Assembly (NCBI GenBank): GCA_947167855.1
Contig: CAMVJR010000009.1
Location: 1 to 39,961, forward strand
Length of the DNA stretch: 39,961 nt
Origin: an uncultured Bacteroidales bacterium
GTDB taxonomy: Bacteria; Bacteroidota; Bacteroidia; Bacteroidales; UBA932
Direction of reading: 5' to 3'
The translations under genes were made by a program, and so were the position numbers. Every line of letters starts with the position of its first letter. Within the stretch, counting starts at the first letter, position 1. Shown piece by piece: positions 25,545-30,795 of this stretch. Under the pieces are notes generated by a model, which saw only the letters and a list, made by a program, of their open reading frames with translations, did not search any database and was not told where the DNA came from.

Positions 25545-26495
25545 CTACGCTCTCAGGAAAGACACCAGCCGCGAGTGATAATGGTCGTAATAGGTTTGCT
25601 TAAGATTCTCCGACAACAAAGAAGCCGTTACCATTTCCTCGATTTCGGGATAATCGGCCGTGAACCGTTCCAATTCGTGGCGAACCGTTTTTTCCGGAAT
25701 GCCCAAAGCCAGGCCAAAATCACGGAAGTTTTTGTTGCTCACACCCAGCGGGAAGCTTCGGCCGTCGGCAAACAATCCTTTCTGCAGGGCAAAAATGCTG
25801 TCGCCCGGCAAATGAAGGTGCGTGTCAATTAAATCATATGCAGGCGCCAGCCGATAATCGCCGGCCGGGTTTTTCAAAACAGAGAAGTTCTTCAGGTGGG
25901 CATCTCCGTTGGAAAAGAGGAAGTTAAAGAGGATAAGGTCGAAAAACTTCACCATTTCTATCCGCCAGGCGGGAATGAAACGCATGATCAGCAGGCCGAT
26001 ATCCTCATAGCTAAGTGCGGTATACTTATAGTCTCCGCCGTACCGGTCGGCCGAAATGCCGCCCAGGGAAGCAAAGTCCTCCTGCTGGATTTTGGTTCCG
26101 TCGGGTGCCACGTCGTAACGGCGGGTAATATAAGCGGCCTCTCCGTTTTGGAAATAGCACAGGGCGTTGGCGGCGGTTTCAATATGGAACACGCGTTCCG
26201 CTATTTGCATGGTAAGATACTCGTTGGCCGGGCTGTCTGCACAATTCTCAAAATCGGTAATGGCCGGTTTCAGGATATGGGTACCATGCTCTCCTTCTTC
26301 AGTAAGATGGAATTGGCCCTCCTTAACAACTACGGAGTACTTGCTTTGTGCGCCGGACAGCGAAATGTGGCCCCGGTTGTTGTTCAAACGGGTTATCTCT
26401 TTCGCCGGGCTTTCGAACGGGAGAACAGGAGAAACCGAAACGCCGCCCGTAAGGCGCCTTAATTCGGCCGGGCTGTAAGATCGCTTGTCTGTCAT
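25545..26495 (-). CDS. hipT: HipT-type serine/threonine kinase toxin (HipA core without N-subdomain 1)
   Basis: A 316-residue HipA-family kinase lacking the N-terminal subdomain that HipA carries; that subdomain is encoded by the preceding gene. Visible: the Gly-rich loop HISLSGAQSKYSVVV with S45-x-S47, where HipT proteins autophosphorylate; ILKP with the likely ATP lysine K76; catalytic loop FSNGDAHLKN with D198 and N203; and metal-binding LAPAYDL with D221. Characterised HipA/HipT kinases phosphorylate aminoacyl-tRNA synthetases and stop translation (HipA targets GltX, HipT of E. coli O127 targets TrpS); the target here is unknown. Its ATG overlaps the hipS stop by four bases (ATGA). GC is visibly lower than in flanking genes, fitting acquisition. 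Catalytic residues look intact, so it should be active. Confidence 0.9.
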   Translation of the reverse strand: MTDKRSYSPAELRRLTGGVSVSPVLPFESPAKEITRLNNNRGHISLSGAQSKYSVVVKEGQFHLTEEGEHGTHILKPAITDFENCADSPANEYLTMQIAERVFHIETAANALCYFQNGEAAYITRRYDVAPDGTKIQQEDFASLGGISADRYGGDYKYTALSYEDIGLLIMRFIPAWRIEMVKFFDLILFNFLFSNGDAHLKNFSVLKNPAGDYRLAPAYDLIDTHLHLPGDSIFALQKGLFADGRSFPLGVSNKNFRDFGLALGIPEKTVRHELERFTADYPEIEEMVTASLLSENLKQTYYDHYHSRLVSFLRA

Positions 26496-26812
26496 AGCGG
26501 TTTCACGGTTATGGATCCGGGGGTGTCGGTTTGGGCAGTTGCCAGCAGAATTCCGAAATCGTCGTTTCTATCTAAATGATGAATGCGGGCCTGGACGGTT
26601 CTGTTATGGCCTTCAGAAAGCATGTTGGCAAAAAAAGGGAAGAGATATCCAAGCCGATACTCTTGTTGTTTTTTGGACAAGGTAAGGCTGATGGCCGGTG
26701 CCTCCTTATCTGCATAATATGCGTTGTCGTAACGGAAAACATATTCCGAGGGGGACTGCTCTGTGAGAAGACCCGCCAATCGGCCATTATTAAACACCAA
26801 TGCCTGCCTCAT
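26492..26812 (-). CDS. hipS: HipS-type antitoxin (stand-alone HipA N-subdomain 1)
   Basis: A 106-residue protein corresponding to HipA N-subdomain 1: LVFNNGRLAGLLTEQ at the start, ISLTLSKKQQEY...LFPFFANMLSEGHNR in the middle and DDFGILLATAQTDTPGSITVKP at the end, the last matching the DxFxLL...DxxGA region preceding the HipA kinase core. In the HipBST system this separate domain, not HipB, is the main antitoxin and enters the kinase active site. It contains no tryptophan; where a PEGW-type motif would be expected it has SEGH (H69). It begins 2 bases after hipB and overlaps hipT by 4, ensuring stoichiometric synthesis. GC about 47-50% in sampled lines. Confidence 0.87.
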   Translation of the reverse strand: MRQALVFNNGRLAGLLTEQSPSEYVFRYDNAYYADKEAPAISLTLSKKQQEYRLGYLFPFFANMLSEGHNRTVQARIHHLDRNDDFGILLATAQTDTPGSITVKPL

Positions 26813-26814
26813 GC

Positions 26815-27018
26815 CTATTCAATGGATTTAACAACGGTTGTGAGTTCCAGGCCCAGGGTGTCCAGCACCTGTTCCAGAATGTTCAGACGAGGGTTGCCCT
26901 CTCCCCGTTCTATTTTGGTGAGGGTATTAATGCCGATGCCCGAAAGTTCGGCCAGCTGCCGCTGGGTCACTTTCAGGCTTTTTCTACGTTCTTTTATTTG
27001 TTGTCCTATGTTAGACAT
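26815..27018 (-). CDS. hipB: HipB-type XRE-family repressor of the hipBST operon
   Basis: A 67-residue Cro/C1-type helix-turn-helix protein: IGQQIKERRKSLKVTQRQLAELSGIGINTLTKIERGEGNPRL is the complete five-helix HTH_3 core, with recognition helix around residues 28-37. HipB proteins bind operators as dimers and autorepress the module, and can assist neutralisation. It is first in a hipB-hipS-hipT order identical to the E. coli O127 tripartite system. Directly before its ATG is an operator-like imperfect palindrome (27019-27036), with a perfect version of the same motif at 27079-27098. Confidence 0.9.
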   Translation of the reverse strand: MSNIGQQIKERRKSLKVTQRQLAELSGIGINTLTKIERGEGNPRLNILEQVLDTLGLELTTVVKSIE

Positions 27019-27036
27019 ATCCCAACATATTGTGAT
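27019..27036. promoter_or_regulatory. Putative HipB operator O1 (imperfect palindrome)
   Basis: ATCCCAACATATTGTGAT abuts the hipB start codon and lies between the -7 box and the ATG, covering the expected transcription start. Its left half ATCCCAACAT is identical to that of the perfect palindrome at 27079-27098. Bound repressor here would block initiation. Confidence 0.6.
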
Positions 27037-27041
27037 TTTTG

Positions 27042-27049
27042 CAAAAATA
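27042..27049 (-). promoter_or_regulatory. -7 promoter box (TATTTTTG) for hipBST
   Basis: Exact TAnnTTTG on the minus strand, 23 bases before the hipB ATG. A TTG at 27070-27072 (minus strand) is 20 bases upstream and could be the -33 element. The promoter lies between the two operator-like palindromes. Confidence 0.6.
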
Positions 27050-27073
27050 ACAGATTAATTTGACATTTGCAAC

Positions 27074-27098
27074 AAAAAAATCCCAACATGTTGGGATT
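27074..27098 (-). terminator. Perfect palindrome with T-tract: def terminator and/or HipB operator O2
   Basis: AATCCCAACATGTTGGGATT at 27079-27098 is a perfect 20-bp palindrome. On the minus strand, directly after def, it can fold as a stem of 8 bp with a CATG loop followed by a run of T (27078-27074), the form of an intrinsic terminator. Because the same ATCCCAACAT half-site recurs at the hipB start, it is equally a candidate HipB operator flanking the promoter. The two roles are compatible. Confidence 0.6.
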
Positions 27099-27108
27099 GG
27101 GACTACGC

Positions 27109-27789
27109 TTATTTCCACCAATCCGGCTTGGCGTAGGAGAAGTCCTTGCGCTCGGCGGCCCAGGCTTCGTTTACGTAGACCGTATCGGCCCGGTCCGTGT
27201 AGAGGATGCCGTCCAGGTGGTCACATTCGTGCTGGAAAATCACGGCCGAATAACCGTCCACCTGCTCCGAGATAAAGGTGCCGTCCGGTGTCAGGTAGCT
27301 GATCTGAACGCTGGGATAGCGGCGGACGATGCCCTGGTAGGGAGGCAGGGAAAGGCAGCCTTCCGGACCCGGCTCCGGGGTGCCGTACAGACTGTCAATC
27401 TGGATATTAAGATAGGGCTCGATGGGCTGGCCGGGCTTGTCGTAGCGCATCACCAGCACAATGCGGCGGTTGATGCCCACCTGCGGCGCGGCAATGCCCA
27501 CTCCGTCCTGGGAAGGATCCGTGAGGGTATGCATCATCTTGGCCAGGAGGGTCTTGAGCTCAGAAGACTCCAGTTCCTTATCGGACAGATTGGTGCTCAC
27601 GGCCCGTAGGATGGCGCTGTCCTGCGGCATCACGCAGACGTACATCAAGGAGTCAGACTTTTCTATGACGGTATGTTCCCAATGGGTAAAGGGATGGGCG
27701 TGTTTCCATAAGATGAAACCCAACAGCACCACCAGGCACAGAAGGATGGGAAGCGAAGCTTTTTTGTGGAAGAGTTTCTTTGCGTTCAT
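27109..27789 (-). CDS. Peptide deformylase-family protein with N-terminal membrane anchor
   Basis: A 226-residue protein with all three deformylase motifs: GVGIAAPQVG at 96-105, EGCLSLP at 143-149 (metal Cys145) and QHECDHLDG with H187-E-x-x-H191. Peptide deformylase removes the formyl group from nascent N-terminal methionine in the cytoplasm. Here an extra N-terminal region holds lysine-rich residues 4-10 followed by a hydrophobic segment (about 12-28, ILLCLVVLLGFILW), predicting a signal anchor with the catalytic domain in the periplasm. The start at 27789 is supported by a TATCTTTG box five bases upstream; an in-frame reading to 27915 enters the AraC remnant. Active-site residues are retained. 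Substrate and role are unclear: a housekeeping Def is expected elsewhere in the genome. Confidence 0.85.
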   Translation of the reverse strand: MNAKKLFHKKASLPILLCLVVLLGFILWKHAHPFTHWEHTVIEKSDSLMYVCVMPQDSAILRAVSTNLSDKELESSELKTLLAKMMHTLTDPSQDGVGIAAPQVGINRRIVLVMRYDKPGQPIEPYLNIQIDSLYGTPEPGPEGCLSLPPYQGIVRRYPSVQISYLTPDGTFISEQVDGYSAVIFQHECDHLDGILYTDRADTVYVNEAWAAERKDFSYAKPDWWK

Positions 27790-27794
27790 AGTCA

Positions 27795-27802
27795 CAAAGA
27801 TA
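27795..27802 (-). promoter_or_regulatory. -7 promoter box (TATCTTTG) for the deformylase-family gene
   Basis: Exact TAnnTTTG on the minus strand, 5 bases before the ATG at 27789, in the 22-base gap after the AraC remnant. It supports the choice of the downstream start. Confidence 0.55.
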
Positions 27803-27811
27803 GTAAATATC

Positions 27812-28084
27812 TTATAGACTAGCTTTCCATTCGCTGGGAGTAATCCCAGTTTGGACCTTGAAATTACGCAGGAAGGTGGTTTCGTTGGGGAAGCCGGACT
27901 CTTCGGCCACGGCATGGAGCGGAAGATCGGGATTTTGTTGCATCAGCTCCTGCGCGTGGCGGACGCGGTAGTGGTCCGGAGCATACCAGTTGCCGGTTAT
28001 CAAAACCTGGCCGCCGTCCAGTTCAAGGGCCGATACAGGGGTGCGCTTCTGGTCCAGGAAGGGAAGATGGGTGAAGGTATGCAC
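27812..28084 (-). pseudogene. Truncated AraC-family regulator (only the second HTH half recognisable)
   Basis: An open frame of 90 codons. Residues about 36-90 (YRVRHAQELMQQNPDLPLHAVAEESGF, then TTFLRNFKVQTGITPSEWK) match the C-terminal helix-turn-helix and end of AraC/XylS regulators, including the classic GF.....F.R.FK...G.TPS.W pattern. The first HTH, the linker helix and any sensor domain are missing. The preceding 35 residues show no match I can see, and the three minus-strand frames up to 28268 contain nothing AraC-like. It is therefore probably the 3' remnant of a larger regulator. A short standalone protein from the ATG at 28084 cannot be excluded. No promoter box was found. Confidence 0.6.
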
Positions 28085-28205
28085 AAATTCTTAAGCACGG
28101 AACAAAAAATGTTATATTTCTTGTAAAGAAAGGGCTGTTTGTGGGCTTCGGGACTTACAATTCTTTGAAACCGCACACACAAATCCTTTAATTCGGCCTT
28201 TTTGC

Positions 28206-28236
28206 TTGATTATTAAAAGCCGGCTCAATAACTTTG
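28206..28236 (+). promoter_or_regulatory. Promoter of the alpha/beta-hydrolase gene (-33 TTG, -7 TAACTTTG)
   Basis: TTG at 28206-28208 and TAACTTTG at 28229-28236 are 20 bases apart; the ATG at 28269 follows after 32 bases. The remaining gap 28085-28205 is AT-richer and shows no other recognisable element. Confidence 0.55.
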
Positions 28237-28268
28237 TTTTAAGAAAAACCGCCAAACCCCAGATAGAA

Positions 28269-29456
28269 ATGAAACAAGCCATCCTTCTTCTCGCCACCCT
28301 CTTTTTCGTGTGCCTGGAAGGATACGCGCAGAAGTTCTTTGTGCAGGCGTCGGCCTCGCAAACCCTTGGCGCCCGTGCGCAGATAGACTCCCTTCTCGCG
28401 GAGTTTGGGGAAAATTTTGATTCGCAAAAATATACACTGCCCATCTCTTTTGCCGTCTCTGTCGGGAAGACCGTGCAAATGACGGCCATTACTTATCGGA
28501 CGCAGGATCCTCTTGGGAATGAGATTCTTGCCTCAGGACTTGTCGCATATCCGGTCAAGGGCGCCTTACGGGGAACGGTGGAGGTAGCACCCTATAGCAA
28601 AGAAAAAGGCCTGTGCGGATCCAAGCGCCTTTATACCTTGGAAACGCTGCCTTCTATACTGGGATATGTGGTCCTTGTTCCCGATACCATCGGCTACGGT
28701 ATCAGTGAAGACGAGGTGATACCCCTGCTTCTGAGCCGCAACACGGCGCAGGTATCGGCCGATATGCGCCAGGCCGTCAGGGAATACTTTCGCTCGGTGG
28801 GTGAAAAGCGGGCCCTTCCTTCCGAGACAAGCCTCTTTGGCTATTCGCTGGGGGCGTCGGGTACCCTGGCCCTGGCATGCCACTATACCGCTCATCCGGA
28901 GCTGGGAGTCAAACTTGAGCAAATCTACATGGGCGGAGGCGCCTATGACCCTGGCCTTTCCCTTCGCGGCACGCTCCAGAGGGGAGAAAACGGCTTTCTC
29001 CTATTCCCGGCCATCGCCCAGAGTCTCAATCGCTGGAGGGGGCTGGGGCTGAATCCGGCGCAGCTATTCACCGGGGAGGTGCTCCGGGATTTTGACTACA
29101 TTGCTTCCTGCCGGGAGAATCCGGCCGATATGGCGCAAAGATACGGGACCGACGTGCATACCTATCTTCATCCGGACTGCTTCCGGGAAGGACATAACGA
29201 AGACCTGCTCCGGCTGATGAAAGAGCTGGATAACCTAGTCGTTCCCGGCCCCGGGGAGGATTTTCCCCACACCGTGCCCGTCTATATCCGGCACTCCGCC
29301 CAGGATACGTTTGTTCCTGTGGAATGCTCTGACCGCCTGGTTCGGAAGCTCAAAGAGGTCGGCCACCACAGTGTTCTTTACCGCCGCGACCGGAGTGGCA
29401 CCCATTACGAAACCGCCGCCCGATCCTTCCTGGACCTTTTCCTGTTGTTGCTGTAG
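28269..29456 (+). CDS. Secreted alpha/beta-hydrolase (esterase/lipase-like)
   Basis: A 395-residue exported hydrolase from the ATG at 28269, which opens directly on a signal peptide ending EGYAQ; an upstream ATG at 28206 would add a polar stretch overlapping the promoter. The nucleophile elbow is GYSLG (191-195, Ser193), preceded by a beta-strand. The charge-relay Asp is probably in RHSAQDTFVPVE and the His in SGTHYETA near the C-terminus. The overall plan (long N-terminal region, ASGLVAYPV..., VPDTIGYG) resembles secretory-lipase/PGAP1-like esterases. Substrate unknown. It is divergent from the AraC remnant, possibly its former regulator. Confidence 0.78.
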   Translation: MKQAILLLATLFFVCLEGYAQKFFVQASASQTLGARAQIDSLLAEFGENFDSQKYTLPISFAVSVGKTVQMTAITYRTQDPLGNEILASGLVAYPVKGALRGTVEVAPYSKEKGLCGSKRLYTLETLPSILGYVVLVPDTIGYGISEDEVIPLLLSRNTAQVSADMRQAVREYFRSVGEKRALPSETSLFGYSLGASGTLALACHYTAHPELGVKLEQIYMGGGAYDPGLSLRGTLQRGENGFLLFPAIAQSLNRWRGLGLNPAQLFTGEVLRDFDYIASCRENPADMAQRYGTDVHTYLHPDCFREGHNEDLLRLMKELDNLVVPGPGEDFPHTVPVYIRHSAQDTFVPVECSDRLVRKLKEVGHHSVLYRRDRSGTHYETAARSFLDLFLLLL

Positions 29457-29464
29457 ACGCGGCG

Positions 29465-29496
29465 TTTGGGGGTCCCGCAAAGATTTTCTATCTTTG
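29465..29496 (+). promoter_or_regulatory. Promoter of the GT4-YfhO-barrel operon (-33 TTTG, -7 TATCTTTG)
   Basis: TTTG at 29465-29468 is 20 bases upstream of TATCTTTG at 29489-29496. The ATG at 29503 follows 6 bases later. This is one of the best promoter matches in the window and lies only 9 bases after the hydrolase stop. Confidence 0.7.
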
Positions 29497-29502
29497 TAGG
29501 TT

Positions 29503-30795
29503 ATGAAGCGCGTACTGGTCATAGCCTATTACTGGCCGCCGTCCGGAGGGTCGGGGGTGCAGCGCTGGGTTAAGTTCTGCAAGTACCTTCCGCAGGAAGG
29601 CTGGCAGCCGGTGGTGTTTGCCCCGCTTAACGCAGATTACCCCTCGCGGGACCCGTCCTTTGAGGCCGAAGTGCCGGCCTCCGTGGAAGTGCTTCGAGGA
29701 CCCATCTGGGAGCCCTATTCGGCCTATCGGAAACTTACGGGCGCCAAGAGTACGCAGGTGACGGAAATCTCTTCCGGCCCCAAGACCTGGAAACAGAAGC
29801 TTTCCCTCTGGATCCGCGCCAATCTCTTTGTGCCGGACCCCCGCGTGGGCTGGGTCAAGCCCTCCGTGAAAACCCTCAAGGCCTATCTGAAGGAGCATCC
29901 GGTAGACGTGATTGTCACCACCGGCCCGCCGCATTCGGTGCACCTGATCGGACAGCGTCTCCATAAGGAGCTGGGGACGCCCTGGATCCCCGATTTCCGG
30001 GATCCCTGGAGCCGGATGTACTACCTCAAGCACCTGCCCATGACCGCCGGCACCTGGAAAAAGCTCTGCACCCTGGAGCAGAACGTGCTGGACGAGGCCT
30101 CTACGGTGCTGGCCTGCACTCCGCTGGTGCAGGAGGAGTTCCAGGCCCAGACCCAGACCCCCGTGGCCAACATCACCAACGGCTACGACCAAGAAGATTT
30201 CGCCGGCCCCGCACCCGAAGGGGACGGACGTTTCAATATCACCCACACCGGTCTGTTTGCGGCCGATGGCAACCCCCTCGCCCTCTGGAAAGTGCTGGGA
30301 GAGATGGTGGCCCAAGACCCGGCATTCCGGGATGCCCTCCGTCTCCGCCTGGTGGGAAAAGTGGACCGGGAGATCCTGGAGGCCGTCAAGGCGGTCGGCC
30401 TGGAGGCCAACCTGGTGAACCTGGGCCCGCAGAACCACGCCGCCGCCGTCCGCGAACAAAGGGCGGCCACGGTGCTCATCCTGCCCCTCCGCAACGACCC
30501 TGAATACCGGCCCATCCTGCCGGGTAAACTCTTTGAGTACCTGGCGGCCCGCCGCCCCGTGCTGGGAATTGGACAGGCCGACGGTGCCATGGCCCGCGTC
30601 CTCCGGGAAACCGGCGCCGGAACCACGGCCGAATGGACCGACGAAGCCGCCATGCGTGCCTTCCTGACCCAGGCCTGGTCGCAGTTCCGGGAAGGCGGAG
30701 TTCCGGCTACCAGCGGCGATATCGGCCCGTATTCCCGCCGCGCCACGGCTCACGCCCTGGCCACCCTGCTAGATAAAGTAACAAAACATGAATAA
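29503..30795 (+). CDS. GT4-type glycosyltransferase
   Basis: A 430-residue GT-B fold glycosyltransferase. The N-terminal glycine-rich acceptor loop appears in VIAYYWPPSGGSGVQRWVKF; VDVIVTTGPPHSVHLIG and WIPDFRDPWS follow in the first Rossmann domain; the donor domain ends with the family-4 signature region RPILPGKLFEYLAARRPVLGIG. No transmembrane helix is evident, so it works on the cytoplasmic face. It begins a three-gene operon: it overlaps the YfhO gene by 8 bases, which in turn overlaps a barrel gene by 4. Donor and acceptor sugars cannot be predicted. Confidence 0.88.
   Translation: MKRVLVIAYYWPPSGGSGVQRWVKFCKYLPQEGWQPVVFAPLNADYPSRDPSFEAEVPASVEVLRGPIWEPYSAYRKLTGAKSTQVTEISSGPKTWKQKLSLWIRANLFVPDPRVGWVKPSVKTLKAYLKEHPVDVIVTTGPPHSVHLIGQRLHKELGTPWIPDFRDPWSRMYYLKHLPMTAGTWKKLCTLEQNVLDEASTVLACTPLVQEEFQAQTQTPVANITNGYDQEDFAGPAPEGDGRFNITHTGLFAADGNPLALWKVLGEMVAQDPAFRDALRLRLVGKVDREILEAVKAVGLEANLVNLGPQNHAAAVREQRAATVLILPLRNDPEYRPILPGKLFEYLAARRPVLGIGQADGAMARVLRETGAGTTAEWTDEAAMRAFLTQAWSQFREGGVPATSGDIGPYSRRATAHALATLLDKVTKHE

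Noticed and set aside
26492..26495. hipS/hipT as a single hipA gene broken by a frameshift
   Set aside because: The junction is a clean ATGA stop-start overlap, both products have sensible ends, and the split order matches the functional HipBST arrangement. A frameshifted hipA would not normally leave an ATG exactly there.
27790..27915. Longer start for the deformylase-family gene
   Set aside because: The extra residues are an out-of-frame reading of the AraC remnant; the ATG at 27789 follows a -7 box and starts the hydrophobic anchor.
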